A DNA stretch of 17,872 bases from an uncultured Flavihumibacter sp. (GTDB lineage Bacteria; Bacteroidota; Bacteroidia; Chitinophagales; Chitinophagaceae). Position numbers and translations under genes: made by a program. Below are positions 1 through 8,874 of the stretch, in pieces (positions within the stretch are counted from its first letter, which is position 1; each line of letters begins with the position of its first letter). The notes under the pieces were generated by a model that was given only the letters and a program-made list of their open reading frames with translations, did not search any database and was not told the origin of the DNA. Location: the NCBI GenBank assembly GCA_946482545.1, contig CAMLRX010000107.1, positions 1 to 17,872 of the forward strand, in the 5' to 3' direction.

Positions 1-384
1 ATCAATGGAAACTTTTGTACTGTTTAAAGCAGGCGTAAACGGTTCAGCCCCTATCTGCTTTGCCATCCCGTTATCAGGATTGATCACGAAAAGCTTGCTC
101 ATATTGCTGATCCCGTAAAGCTGACCAGTTGCCGGTCTGAAGTCAATGCTTACAATATTCTCCCCGGAAGCGGTGCCGGAAATGGGGGTTGTGGCAAGTG
201 GCATCGATGGATTTTCTCCGTTATATTTGATCAGGGCATTAGAAGTGGTGAGCAAATAAAATTCAACTGCTTCTATTGACCGACCCATATCGTCTTTCTT
301 GTCTTTTTTGCAGGATGAAAAGCTGATAAGCAACCCGGTTAAAGCCAGGATGCCTGCTTTTGAAAGTGTTAAGCTTGGTTTCAT
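1..384 (-). CDS. DUF4394-domain lipoprotein, 5' part only
   Basis: This is the N-terminal 128 codons of a gene that continues past the left edge of the window. The product begins with a lipoprotein signal peptide (hydrophobic stretch ending FSSC, with the lipid-carrying Cys at residue 25), followed by the charged run KKDKKDD. This placement of Lys/Asp just after the cysteine resembles surface-export signals of Bacteroidota lipoproteins. The mature part carries hallmarks of DUF4394: ALIKYN, then GENIVSIDFRPATGQLYGIS, then a line with FVINPDNG and PFTPALN. These are typical of a repeated beta-propeller-like fold of unknown function. The start ATG at 384 lies only 16 bases from the start codon of the divergent HEAT-repeat gene, so its promoter must lie inside that gene. 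Family assignment is by motif recall; function is unknown. Confidence 0.85.
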   Translation of the reverse strand, partial: MKPSLTLSKAGILALTGLLISFSSCKKDKKDDMGRSIEAVEFYLLTTSNALIKYNGENPSMPLATTPISGTASGENIVSIDFRPATGQLYGISNMSKLFVINPDNGMAKQIGAEPFTPALNSTKVSID

Positions 385-400
385 ATCATTAATTTTCGCT

Positions 401-940
401 ATGAACGAAAAAAAAGATACCCTGGATTTGATTTTGAAGAACAAATTGCAGGAAGGGCACAACAAAGAAATTTGTGAGGAAGTACTTGCTTACATCGGTG
501 ATGATAAAAAGAAGGTAGATGCGCTGGTGAAAATAGTTGGAAGCGAGGATAAGAAACTAGCACAAAGGGCCGCATGGGTCCTGGGTTATGTTGGAGAAAG
601 AAGTCATTACCACCTTACTCCCCACCTTAAACTATTACTTGTGCTAATGACGGAACCCAACCGGCATCCGGCCATCCGAAGGAACATCACACGATCCCTT
701 CAATATGTTCACCTGCCGGAAGACTTACACGGATCGGTAATGGATACCTGCTTCCGTTTCCTGGAGGACCCGAAAGAAGCTGCAGCCGTTAAAGCTTTTT
801 CCATATCAATCCTGGAAAACCTATGGCATGAATACCCTGAGATCGGAGATGAACTGCGTACAGTACTGACAACATTAATGGAAGATGCCCTTCCTTCTTT
901 CAAAGTAAGGGCCAGGAGATTACTCTCCCTGCTTGGGTGA
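401..940 (+). CDS. small HEAT-repeat protein
   Basis: A 179-residue soluble protein with no signal peptide or membrane segment. It is made of amphipathic helices in pairs. Residues about 45-75 (DKKLAQRAAWVLGYVGE) and about 85-110 (HPAIRRNITRSLQYV) look like HEAT/armadillo repeats, and the end (PSFKVRARRLLSLLG) looks like another. Such alpha-solenoids normally bind other proteins; no enzymatic motif is visible. I chose the ATG at 401 because the repeat pattern starts after it, and the upstream in-frame extension is antisense to the DUF4394 signal peptide. TAATTTTC lies 3 bases before the ATG and resembles a -7 promoter box, so the mRNA may have almost no leader. The 3' end overlaps the convergent helicase gene by 21 bases. 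Confidence 0.75.
   Translation: MNEKKDTLDLILKNKLQEGHNKEICEEVLAYIGDDKKKVDALVKIVGSEDKKLAQRAAWVLGYVGERSHYHLTPHLKLLLVLMTEPNRHPAIRRNITRSLQYVHLPEDLHGSVMDTCFRFLEDPKEAAAVKAFSISILENLWHEYPEIGDELRTVLTTLMEDALPSFKVRARRLLSLLG
412..444 (-). promoter_or_regulatory. candidate promoter of the DUF4394 gene
   Basis: On the minus strand a TTG (444-442) is followed after 22 bases by TATCTTTT (419-412), one mismatch from the Bacteroidota -7 box TAnnTTTG. It would place transcription start about 20 bases before the ATG at 384, inside the divergent HEAT-repeat gene. One mismatch in an AT-rich stretch makes this weak. Confidence 0.25.
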
Positions 941-2245
941 AGCGTTCCCGCCACCTCTATGTCCGCCACCGGATCGTTGTCCCTTGTGTTGTTCTTTATT
1001 GTGTTGGTGCCTGGGTGGCTGCCTGCGGTTAAAGTTGTTGCCCCCGCCTTTTTTGTTGCCCCCAAAATTCCGTCCGCCTCCGCTGCCACGTCCTGCGCCG
1101 GGATTGTATTCCGGCACGGGCCCCAGTTCTTCGGGAACAGGCAGTTTGCTTACTTCTCTTTCCATCAGTTGTTCTACCTGGTGGAACCGGCGCTGGTCGC
1201 GCGGGGTAATGAAAGTGATGGCGGTTCCGGTGGTGGCTGCACGGGCGGTACGGCCAATACGGTGGATATAATCTTCGGGATCTGGTGGCACATCATAGTT
1301 CACCACCAATCCTATTCCTTCCACATCAATACCGCGGGAAAGCACATCGGTACCAATCAGTATCGGCAGCCGTCGGCTTTTAAATTGCTGCAGGATCGCT
1401 TCTCTTTCTGCCTGTTCCAGGTCGGAGTGGAAAGCTTCAATACCAAAACCTTTCCGCTTCAGCGTAGTGTGCAGTTTTTTAACTGTTTCCTTCGTAGAGG
1501 CGAAAATGATGATGCTTTGGTGAGGCGTATCTTTTAAGAGGGAACTGATGAGTGGTGTTTTCTGCTCATCAAAAACCATGTAAGCCTGTTGCAATATGCC
1601 TTCGGCTGGTTTAGAAACGGAGATGTTGATCTGTTCGGGTTCGTGCAGAATCTTATTGGCCAGTGTCCTGATCTTTGGTGGCATGGTGGCCGAGAACAAC
1701 AGCGTCTGCCTTTTCTGCGGCAGGAACTGGATGATGCGGACGATGTCATCATAAAAGCCCATATCCAGCATCCGGTCAGCCTCATCCAGGATAAGGTGTT
1801 CCAGGTGGTGAAAATTGATGGCGCCGGAAGCAAGATGGCCGATCAACCTGCCGGGTGTGGCGATAATAATATCGGCACCTTCCAGGATGGCTTTCTTCTG
1901 TTGCGTCCACAGTGCGCCGTCGCCGCCGCCATAAATGGCCATGGAACTAACGCCTGTAAAATAGCCGATACCTTCCACCTGTTGGTCGATCTGCTGCGCA
2001 AGTTCCCTTGTTGGAGCGAGGACCAGGGTATTCAGTTTCCGATCTTCTTTCTGCATCAGTTTGTGGATCACCGGCAGCAGGTAGGCTGCGGTTTTCCCAG
2101 TTCCTGTTTGTGCGCAGGCAACGAGGTCCTTATCTTGTAAAATTATGGGGATCGCTTGTTGTTGAATGGGGGTGGGTGTGTTAAAGTTCATCGCGTCCAG
2201 GCCATCCATCAACTGTTCATCTAAATTAAAATCTGCAAAAGTCAC
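920..2245 (-). CDS. rhlE: ATP-dependent DEAD-box RNA helicase, RhlE type
   Basis: RNA helicase that unwinds or remodels structured RNA with ATP, typically in ribosome assembly, RNA decay and growth in the cold. The motifs are all present in order (441 aa from the chosen start): Q motif TPTPIQ (about 23-28), Walker A AQTGTGKT (45-52), PTREL (78-82), TPGR (130-133), DEAD (154-157), SAT (185-187), then the second RecA domain with HRIGRTAR (328-335). The last 55 residues are a Gly/Arg/Asn/His-rich disordered tail, usual for RNA binding in this group. The reading frame is open up to a TTG at 2278. I prefer the GTG at 2245 because it gives MTFADFNL, matching how RhlE proteins normally begin. It is a single gene that converges on and overlaps the HEAT-repeat gene by 21 bases. 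The exact paralogue within the RhlE/DeaD group is not certain. Confidence 0.93.
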   Translation of the reverse strand: MTFADFNLDEQLMDGLDAMNFNTPTPIQQQAIPIILQDKDLVACAQTGTGKTAAYLLPVIHKLMQKEDRKLNTLVLAPTRELAQQIDQQVEGIGYFTGVSSMAIYGGGDGALWTQQKKAILEGADIIIATPGRLIGHLASGAINFHHLEHLILDEADRMLDMGFYDDIVRIIQFLPQKRQTLLFSATMPPKIRTLANKILHEPEQINISVSKPAEGILQQAYMVFDEQKTPLISSLLKDTPHQSIIIFASTKETVKKLHTTLKRKGFGIEAFHSDLEQAEREAILQQFKSRRLPILIGTDVLSRGIDVEGIGLVVNYDVPPDPEDYIHRIGRTARAATTGTAITFITPRDQRRFHQVEQLMEREVSKLPVPEELGPVPEYNPGAGRGSGGGRNFGGNKKGGGNNFNRRQPPRHQHNKEQHKGQRSGGGHRGGGNASPKQGE

Positions 2246-2452
2246 CTTTCTGTTCTGTTTTATTTTTCGAAAAAGCAAAATGCTTTCTTCTTGCTCTGTT
2301 AAATATGCTGACGTGTAAATATAAGGGATTGTTGAGGTATGAAGGTATTTTGTATTTCAGCCTGGCAGTAGAACGTGAAAACATAAATGCAGACAACTAC
2401 ATAAATAAATGAAAATCAATTACTAAAACCATCTGCTTCATCTTTTATGAAA

Positions 2453-2484
2453 GAAGCCCGGCTGAACTGTTTCAACCGGGCTTC
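2453..2484 (-). terminator. rho-independent-like terminator of serA
   Basis: Inverted repeat 22 bases past the serA stop. Arms GAAGCCCGG and CCGGGCTTC match perfectly over 9 bp, and a further 4 pairs continue after one mismatch, closing a 4-base loop. On the minus strand the hairpin is followed by TTTC and a T/A-rich stretch, so the U-tract is short. The rest of the 260-base gap between the helicase start and serA (2246-2505) shows no gene. Confidence 0.75.
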
Positions 2485-2505
2485 AACATTTTCTATATAG
2501 AGGAA

Positions 2506-3744
2506 TCAATATAACATCCTCACCTTAATGGTTTCTTTCACTTCTTTCAGCAACTGAAATGCCTGGGCGGAAAGTTTCTTGTCCACATCCAGTACCACAT
2601 AGCCGATCTCATCATTTGTTTTGAGGTACTGACTCAGGATGTTGATCTTATGGTTGGAAAGCTGGGTGTTTATTTCAGAAAGTACACCGGGTACGTTGTT
2701 GTGAATGTGCAGAATCCGGTGCGTACCTTCCTGTGGTGGCAAACTGAGCGATGGTACAGTATGCGAGCCGGTGGTGCCGCCCATTTCCAGGTACTGGAAC
2801 AACTTATTGCTCACATCTTCACCAATGTTCTGCTGGGCTTCTTCCGTTGAACCCCCGATGTGCGGGGTCAGGATCACGTTGGAAAGGTTCTGCAGCGGTG
2901 TGGTGAATGTATCGCCATTCTTTTCGGGTTCCCATGGATATACGTCAATACCGGCGCCACCTACAGTACCGTCTTCAAGGGCTTTCGCCAACGCGTCCAG
3001 GTCCACTACTTCCCCGCGGGCATAGTTCAGCAGGATGGCTCCTTTCTTGAAATGCTTTAAAACAGATTTATTGATGAGGTTCTTTGTTTGTCCGGTTTCA
3101 GGAACATGCAGCGTGATCACATCGGCTTGCGACACCACATCTTTCAGCGTCTTTTTAGCCACAGCGTTACCCAGGGGCAACTTTGTCACCACATCATAGA
3201 AGATCACTTTCATACCGAAAGCTTCCGCCAGCACGCTCACCTGCGAACCGATATTTCCGTAGCCGATGATGCCCAGTGTTTTGCCCCTCAGCTCATAACT
3301 TCCTTTGGCATCCTTCATCCAGGTGCCTTCGTGGGCGGCTTTATTCTTATCAACGATTTTACGGATCAGCATTACGGAAGCGCCCATTACGAGTTCCGCC
3401 ACGGAACGGGTGTTGGAGTAAGGCGCGTTGAATACAGCCACCCCGTGTTTACGGGCGCTTTTCAGGTCAACCTGGTTCACACCGATGCAGAAACAACCTA
3501 TGGCCTGTAATTTGGTGGCCGCTTTTAATACGTTTTCCGTGATCTGTGTTTTGGAACGGATACCCAGCAGGTGCACATCTTTTACCGCCTTTATGAGTTC
3601 TTCTTCCGAAAGTGCGCCCCCGAGTTTCTTCACATTGCTGTAGCCGGATTCTTTGAAATGATTAACGGCTTTATCACTGATGTTCTCGAGGAAAAGAATA
3701 TTGATCTTCTCCTTGGGGTAGCTCGTTGTTTTCTTTTCTGCCAT
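2506..3744 (-). CDS. serA: D-3-phosphoglycerate dehydrogenase with ACT domain
   Basis: Oxidises 3-phosphoglycerate to 3-phosphohydroxypyruvate with NAD+, the first committed step of serine synthesis. The 412-residue length is close to the E. coli enzyme (410). The NAD-binding loop is GYGNIG (161-166). The catalytic triad of the D-2-hydroxyacid dehydrogenase family is visible as R243 (ARGEVVD), E272 (PWEPE) and H295 (TPHIGG). The C-terminal ACT domain (about 341-412) keeps H348, N350 and N368. By alignment from memory these correspond to the serine-binding H344, N346 and N364 of E. coli, so feedback inhibition by L-serine is expected. I took the ATG at 3744 (MAEKK); the longer frame to 3831 would run into the divergent promoter region. 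serC and serB are not adjacent. The gene has its own terminator and appears monocistronic. Confidence 0.96.
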   Translation of the reverse strand: MAEKKTTSYPKEKINILFLENISDKAVNHFKESGYSNVKKLGGALSEEELIKAVKDVHLLGIRSKTQITENVLKAATKLQAIGCFCIGVNQVDLKSARKHGVAVFNAPYSNTRSVAELVMGASVMLIRKIVDKNKAAHEGTWMKDAKGSYELRGKTLGIIGYGNIGSQVSVLAEAFGMKVIFYDVVTKLPLGNAVAKKTLKDVVSQADVITLHVPETGQTKNLINKSVLKHFKKGAILLNYARGEVVDLDALAKALEDGTVGGAGIDVYPWEPEKNGDTFTTPLQNLSNVILTPHIGGSTEEAQQNIGEDVSNKLFQYLEMGGTTGSHTVPSLSLPPQEGTHRILHIHNNVPGVLSEINTQLSNHKINILSQYLKTNDEIGYVVLDVDKKLSAQAFQLLKEVKETIKVRMLY

Positions 3745-3773
3745 GTTGAGTGCTATGTTTGTTTTGAGGTGGG

Positions 3774-3781
3774 CTAAGTTA
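3774..3781 (-). promoter_or_regulatory. candidate -7 box for serA
   Basis: TAACTTAG on the minus strand, one mismatch from TAnnTTTG, lying 29 bases before the serA ATG. The position suits a 20-25 base leader. No clear -33 TTG is visible. Confidence 0.35.
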
Positions 3782-3807
3782 CAGGATAAAAAAGAAAAAA
3801 CTGTCCT

Positions 3808-3815
3808 TACCTTTG
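3808..3815 (+). promoter_or_regulatory. -7 promoter box for the serine-hydrolase gene
   Basis: TACCTTTG is an exact match to the Bacteroidota housekeeping -7 consensus TAnnTTTG. It lies 33 bases before the TTG at 3849. Its own final TTG (3813-3815) is what makes the longest open frame begin there, so that upstream TTG is better read as promoter than as start codon. No obvious -33 TTG is seen. Confidence 0.55.
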
Positions 3816-3848
3816 CTCCAGTTTGTATCACTCCGAAAAGAATATCCG

Positions 3849-4997
3849 TTGAAATTCACTTTCGTTATTTTCTGCTTGAGTATCTTATTAGCGACAGGTT
3901 GTTTCCAAACAGAACCCGGACGGGTGGCCGAAGTAACAGCGGACAGCGCAACGAGGCGCCTTTCCGCTTCGGAACATGCCAGGTATGCCAACGCGGCCAG
4001 GCATTTTTACGATTCCGCGCTTGCGCCCATCGGCTTCAACGGCGCAATGCTGGTTGCCAAAAATGGGGAAATCGTCTTCGAACAATATTCGGGTACCCGT
4101 CACCTCAAAGGAACGGATACTATTGATGCGAATACCTCGTTCCACCTCGCTTCCGTGTCAAAGACTTTTACCGCTATGGCGATCCTGAAATTATGGGAAG
4201 AAAATAAACTCTCCCTGAGTGATTCGCTTGGCAAATATTTTCCCGCTTTCCCCTATCCGGGTATCGACATCAGGATGTTGCTGAACCACCGCAGCGGGCT
4301 GGCAAACTACACTCATTACCTGGACCATTACAAGTGGGACAAAAAGATCAGGGCCACCAATAAAGATGTGCTTCAATCACTCTATACCTACAGACCACCG
4401 CTGCAATTCGCCACAGGAAAGCACTTCAGCTATTGTAACACGAATTATGCGCTGCTGGCGCTGATTATAGAACAGGTAAGTGGCAAATGGTACGGTGAAT
4501 ACCTGGCGGAAACCTTTTTCCGTCCATTGAAAATGAACGACAGCTTCGTGTTCCAATGGGCCGATTCCGCACGTGTAACCCCTTCCTACGAATACAATAC
4601 CCGCCTCTACCCTTTCGATTTCCTGGACCTGGTATATGGTGATAAAAACATTTACAGCACCCCACGCGATCTCCTGAAATGGGACCAGGCCCTATATAGC
4701 GGTGAATTTTTCTCTAAGGCAACCCTTGATTCCGCATTCGCGCCCTATAGCTTTGAAAGACCCGGCGTGCGCAACTATGGACTGGGATGGCGTATGCAGG
4801 TACCCGCTTCAGGGCCCAAAGTAATTTACCACAACGGATGGTGGCACGGCAACAATACTGTATTTACACGACTGATAGCTGATACCGCCACGATTATTGT
4901 ACTGGGCAACAAACGCAATGGAGCGATATACAGGGTGAAGCCACTGTTCAGGCACTTCCCGCATTATGGCGGAAGCCAGGAAGAACTGGAAGAATAA
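3849..4997 (+). CDS. serine hydrolase lipoprotein (beta-lactamase/DD-peptidase-like, class C fold)
   Basis: A 382-residue exported enzyme of the beta-lactamase-related family that includes class C beta-lactamases, DD-peptidases and EstB-type esterases. The signal peptide ends in the lipobox LATGC (Cys 18), so it is probably membrane-anchored outside the cytoplasm. Active-site motifs are SVSK (102-105; nucleophile S102, base K105), YCN (195-197) and HNG (328-330). The last motif is HNG rather than KTG, which is commoner in esterases and peptidases than in true beta-lactamases, so a resistance role should not be assumed. There is no ATG before the lipobox. I chose the TTG at 3849 because it gives a compact signal peptide and sits downstream of the exact -7 box at 3808; the TTG at 3813 lies inside that box. 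The NAD(P)HX-repair gene follows after 35 bases and may share the transcript. Confidence 0.88.
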   Translation: MKFTFVIFCLSILLATGCFQTEPGRVAEVTADSATRRLSASEHARYANAARHFYDSALAPIGFNGAMLVAKNGEIVFEQYSGTRHLKGTDTIDANTSFHLASVSKTFTAMAILKLWEENKLSLSDSLGKYFPAFPYPGIDIRMLLNHRSGLANYTHYLDHYKWDKKIRATNKDVLQSLYTYRPPLQFATGKHFSYCNTNYALLALIIEQVSGKWYGEYLAETFFRPLKMNDSFVFQWADSARVTPSYEYNTRLYPFDFLDLVYGDKNIYSTPRDLLKWDQALYSGEFFSKATLDSAFAPYSFERPGVRNYGLGWRMQVPASGPKVIYHNGWWHGNNTVFTRLIADTATIIVLGNKRNGAIYRVKPLFRHFPHYGGSQEELEE

Positions 4998-5032
4998 CCA
5001 CCGGTTTGCGGTATTTCACCGAACTTCAGGGC

Positions 5033-6541
5033 ATGAAACTGCTTACAGCGGAAGCAACAAAAGCATGGGATGAATGGACCATTCAACAAGAATCCATCTC
5101 TTCCACCGACCTGATGGAAAGGGCTGCTAATGCCTGTACCCATTGGATTTCCGAAAAATTCAGCGCTGCGCATTCATTTGTAATACTGGCCGGAACTGGC
5201 AACAACGGTGGCGATGGTCTCGCGATCGCAAGGTTGTTAGCAGAGCAGCACTACACTGTTTCCGTGTATGTAATTGCCCCGGATAAAAGCAAAAAAAGCG
5301 CGGACTTCATTATAAACCTGGAAAGGCTTGAAAAGTCTGGCATTCCGGTAACCACTATTCAACAGGAAGTAGTCATACCTTCGCTACCAGATGAAGTTAT
5401 AGTGATAGATGCCCTTTTCGGCAGCGGACTGAACCGCGCATTGGAAGGCATATATGCAGCTATTGTAAGTCGCATCAACATTTCGAAAGCGACCGTCATT
5501 GCTATTGATATTCCTTCAGGTATGTTCATGAACAGGTACGATGAAGATGCGCCTTGCGTAAAAGCGGATTTCACCTTAAGTTTTCAGGTCACCAAATTGC
5601 CTTTCCTCCTCCCGGAATACGGCGTTCATTCAGGTGAAATTCATGTTTTAGATATTGGTCTCAGTTCCGATTTCCCGGGGTTGGCAGATGCCAGGTTTGA
5701 AACGATTGAGCCTTCACTGATCAGCGCCCTAATTCCCAACCGTTCCTCATTTTCGCACAAAGGCACTTATGGTCATGCTTTATTAGTGGCCGGAAAACCC
5801 GGTATGATGGGTGCGGCAGTATTGGCCGCGGGTTCGTGTACACGCAGCGGAGCGGGTAAATTAACCGTAATGACTGCTTGGGAGGAGCGTGCCATCTTAC
5901 AAACAGCGGTTCCCGAAGCTATGGTACTGGAACTATCTCAGGAAAATATTTCCGGTTGGATATCCGATAAAAATATTCAGTCAATTGGTATAGGACCAGG
6001 TTGGGGAACGGCTTCCGAGCAGGTGGGATATCTTGAAAAAATATTTAAGCACTTTTCACAACCGATTGTAATTGATGCAGATGCACTCAATATTCTATCC
6101 CAGAACAAATACCTTTGGTACCATATTCCCGCTGGATCAATACTGACCCCACATCCCGGAGAGTTTGCACGGTTAAGTGGAAAATCCGCTGATGGGTTCT
6201 CATCTGTTGAACAAGCGCTTCATCTTTCAGCACTGCACAATATATATGTGGTGTTGAAAGGCAGGTTCACTTTTATTGCAACGCCGGAAGGAAGAGGCTA
6301 CTTTAATTTAACCGGCAATCCCGGCATGGCTACAGGTGGCAGCGGGGATGTGTTAACCGGATTGCTCACCGGATTGCTGGCGCAAAAACTTACACCACTG
6401 AACGCCTGTCTCGCCGGCGTATGGCTGCATGGAACGGCAGGAGATATTGCCGCTGCAAACAACCATCCAATCGCGATGAAAGCCGGGGATATCATTCAAT
6501 CCATCCCAACTGCCTTTTCAACAGTTTCTACCGGTTATTAA
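5033..6541 (+). CDS. nnr: bifunctional NAD(P)HX epimerase / ADP-dependent NAD(P)HX dehydratase
   Basis: Repairs the damaged hydrated cofactors NADHX and NADPHX. The N-terminal domain interconverts R and S epimers and the C-terminal domain dehydrates the S form with ADP. The 502 residues show both domains. The epimerase half (about 1-225) has AGTGNNGGDGLAIA (53-66), IDALFGSG (125-132) and AIDIPSG (157-163). The kinase-like dehydratase half (about 240-500) has KGTYGHALLVAG (243-254), GIGPGWGT (319-326), VIDADALNIL (346-355), TPHPGEFARL (372-381) and the phosphate loop NPGMATGGSGDVLTG (429-443). The ATG at 5033 gives MKLLTAEATKAWD, the normal start of the family; the open frame extends upstream only to a TTG at 5006. 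Length matches the usual fused enzyme (about 500). Symbols nnrD/nnrE or yjeF are also used. Confidence 0.95.
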   Translation: MKLLTAEATKAWDEWTIQQESISSTDLMERAANACTHWISEKFSAAHSFVILAGTGNNGGDGLAIARLLAEQHYTVSVYVIAPDKSKKSADFIINLERLEKSGIPVTTIQQEVVIPSLPDEVIVIDALFGSGLNRALEGIYAAIVSRINISKATVIAIDIPSGMFMNRYDEDAPCVKADFTLSFQVTKLPFLLPEYGVHSGEIHVLDIGLSSDFPGLADARFETIEPSLISALIPNRSSFSHKGTYGHALLVAGKPGMMGAAVLAAGSCTRSGAGKLTVMTAWEERAILQTAVPEAMVLELSQENISGWISDKNIQSIGIGPGWGTASEQVGYLEKIFKHFSQPIVIDADALNILSQNKYLWYHIPAGSILTPHPGEFARLSGKSADGFSSVEQALHLSALHNIYVVLKGRFTFIATPEGRGYFNLTGNPGMATGGSGDVLTGLLTGLLAQKLTPLNACLAGVWLHGTAGDIAAANNHPIAMKAGDIIQSIPTAFSTVSTGY

Positions 6542-6554
6542 CATTCGGAGGTAT

Positions 6555-6582
6555 TTCTTTTTTTTATCAAACGAAAAAAGAA
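6555..6582 (+). repeat. A/T-only inverted repeat before hppA
   Basis: TTCTTTTTT (6555-6563) and AAAAAAGAA (6574-6582) are perfect 9-base inverted arms around a 10-base loop, 14 bases after the nnr stop. The hairpin would be weak and lacks a G/C core. It could act as a poor terminator or lie in the hppA leader. TATTTTG at 6583-6589 is close to a -7 box but one base short between the TA and TTTG parts. Confidence 0.3.
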
Positions 6583-6618
6583 TATTTTGAATGACTAAAA
6601 AAAACTGGACCTACGCTT

Positions 6619-8844
6619 ATGGACAAACTCATCTACCTGGTGCCGGTTATGGGCGCCATTGGACTGCTCTACACGCTTGTCAAATTTAATTGGGTATCTA
6701 AACAGGATGCCGGAAACGACCGCATGAAGGAAATCAGCACTTACATTGCCGAAGGCGCGATGGCCTTCCTGAAAGCGGAGTACAAAATTCTCTCTTATTT
6801 CGTAATTGTGGTGGCGCTGCTGCTGGGTTTTATGGCCAGCAGGAACGAACATTCACACTGGACCATCGCTGTGGCCTTTGTCATCGGGGCTATTTTCAGT
6901 GCCCTGGCCGGTTTCATCGGCATGCGCATTGCCACAAAGAGTAATGTGCGCACAGCACAGGCCGCAAGAACCAGTCTCAGCAAAGCGCTGGCTGTTTCTT
7001 TCACCGGCGGCTCTGTTATGGGGCTTGGTGTAGCCGGGCTCGCCGTATTGGGATTGGGCGGCCTGTTCATCATCCTGGTACAATTGTTCGCACCTGGTCT
7101 TGCCGCCAATGATCAACTGGTGGCGAAGGCCATCGAGGTTCTGACAGGCTTTTCGCTGGGCGCAGAATCCATCGCACTCTTTGCACGGGTGGGTGGTGGA
7201 ATCTACACCAAGGCCGCCGATGTTGGCGCCGACCTCGTGGGCAAGGTAGAAGCCGGTATTCCTGAAGATGATCCGCGCAACCCCGCCACCATCGCCGATA
7301 ACGTGGGCGACAACGTGGGCGATGTGGCCGGAATGGGTGCCGACCTGTTCGGTTCTTACGTGGCAACGGTATTGGCGACAATGGTACTTGGGCAGGAAAC
7401 AATTTCCCAGGATGCCTTTAACGGATACGCCCCTATCCTTCTGCCCATGATTATTGCTGGCGTTGGGATATTGTTCTCTATTGTCGGAACCTGGTTCGTA
7501 CGCATTTCCGATAGTGCCGGCATTAGCACCGACGCAGTTCAGAAGGCGCTTAATATGGGCAACTGGGGTTCTATCGTACTTACAGCGATCGCTTCTTATT
7601 TCCTGGTCATGTATATTCTTCCGGAATCCACGATGTTACTACGCGGTTTCGAGTTCTCCAGGATGGACGTATTTGGTGCCATCGTTGTGGGCCTCGTGGT
7701 AGGCACCCTCATGAGTATCATCACTGAATATTATACCGCCATGGGCAAACGCCCGGTGAAGTCCATCATCAGGCAATCGGCCACGGGGCACGCCACCAAC
7801 GTTATCGGTGGATTGGCGGTTGGAATGGAATCCACTTTCCTTCCCATTTTAGTGTTGGCAGGCGGTATTTATGGCTCTTACGCATTCGCCGGGCTTTACG
7901 GTGTTGCCATAGCTGCCGCGGGCATGATGGCCACTACCGCCATGCAGCTCGCCATAGACGCATTTGGTCCTATCGCCGATAATGCCGGTGGTATCGCTGA
8001 AATGAGCGAACTGCCCAAAGAAGTGCGCGAAAAAACCGATGTGCTGGATGCCGTTGGGAATACCACCGCCGCAACCGGTAAAGGATTCGCCATCGCTTCC
8101 GCCGCGCTTACCGCACTTGCGCTGTTCGCTGCGTTTGTGGGTGTGGCTGGTATCAGTGGTATCGACATTTACAAAGCCGATGTGCTGGCCTGCCTGTTCG
8201 TTGGTGGTATGATTCCCTTCATCTTCTCTTCCCTCGCCATCCGTGCCGTAGGTGAAGCGGCCATGAGTATGGTGGAAGAAGTGAGAAGGCAATTCAAAAA
8301 TATTCCGGGTATTATGGAAGGAACCGCTAAACCGGAATACGATAAATGCGTGGCCATCTCTACCCAGGCTTCCATCCAGAAGATGATGATGCCGGGCGCC
8401 ATCGCTATTCTTTCCCCCATCATTATCGGTTTCCTCATGGGGCCCGAAGCGCTGGGTGGTTTCCTCGCAGGCGCCACCGTGAGCGGCGTATTGATGGGGA
8501 TGTTCCAGAACAATGCGGGCGGTGCATGGGACAATGCCAAGAAGAGTTTCGAAAAAGGCGTGAACATCAACGGGGAACTTTTTTACAAAAAATCTGATCC
8601 GCACAAAGCCTCCGTTACAGGCGATACCGTGGGTGATCCCTTCAAAGATACTTCCGGGCCATCGATGAATATTTTGATCAAATTGATGTCGATCGTATCT
8701 TTGGTGCTCGCTCCTACACTGGCAAGCCTGCACGGCACCAGGGAAACAGCGAAAACAAATCAACAAAAGGTGACCCCGGTGGAAAAAACGGCTGCCGTTC
8801 ACCACGAGGGACACGTTAAAAATACCATCCCCTTCGGGGAATAA
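6619..8844 (+). CDS. hppA: membrane-bound proton/sodium-pumping pyrophosphatase, K+-dependent type
   Basis: Couples hydrolysis of pyrophosphate to ion export across the inner membrane. It is 741 residues long with about 16 membrane helices. The PPi/Mg site is standard: [20 protein letters not shown], then [19 protein letters not shown], about residues 190-236. [10 protein letters not shown] has Ala484 and Gly487 where K+-independent enzymes have Lys and Thr, so K+ stimulation is expected. The pump-gate region is unusual. Na+-type enzymes have DLFES, but here it is DLFGS with Gly245. The position four residues on, Glu in plant-type H+ pumps, is Ala249. Instead helix 5 reads GAES with Glu183 where Ser is common. 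I recall this relocation from flavobacterial-type H+ pumps, so H+ transport is the likelier reading. The C-terminal 35 residues (His/Lys/Glu-rich, after the last helix) look like a non-conserved tail. A strong terminator follows. Confidence 0.97.
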   Translation: MDKLIYLVPVMGAIGLLYTLVKFNWVSKQDAGNDRMKEISTYIAEGAMAFLKAEYKILSYFVIVVALLLGFMASRNEHSHWTIAVAFVIGAIFSALAGFIGMRIATKSNVRTAQAARTSLSKALAVSFTGGSVMGLGVAGLAVLGLGGLFIILVQLFAPGLAANDQLVAKAIEVLTGFSLGAESIALFARVGGGIYTKAADVGADLVGKVEAGIPEDDPRNPATIADNVGDNVGDVAGMGADLFGSYVATVLATMVLGQETISQDAFNGYAPILLPMIIAGVGILFSIVGTWFVRISDSAGISTDAVQKALNMGNWGSIVLTAIASYFLVMYILPESTMLLRGFEFSRMDVFGAIVVGLVVGTLMSIITEYYTAMGKRPVKSIIRQSATGHATNVIGGLAVGMESTFLPILVLAGGIYGSYAFAGLYGVAIAAAGMMATTAMQLAIDAFGPIADNAGGIAEMSELPKEVREKTDVLDAVGNTTAATGKGFAIASAALTALALFAAFVGVAGISGIDIYKADVLACLFVGGMIPFIFSSLAIRAVGEAAMSMVEEVRRQFKNIPGIMEGTAKPEYDKCVAISTQASIQKMMMPGAIAILSPIIIGFLMGPEALGGFLAGATVSGVLMGMFQNNAGGAWDNAKKSFEKGVNINGELFYKKSDPHKASVTGDTVGDPFKDTSGPSMNILIKLMSIVSLVLAPTLASLHGTRETAKTNQQKVTPVEKTAAVHHEGHVKNTIPFGE

Positions 8845-8874
8845 AAGAGGTACTAATCAAAACCTTAAACATGA

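Noticed and set aside
7849..8814. 321-codon open frame on the minus strand
   Set aside because: It lies entirely antisense to the conserved pyrophosphatase gene. The protein is His/Gly-rich with no recognisable domain, as expected for the complement of a biased membrane-protein gene.
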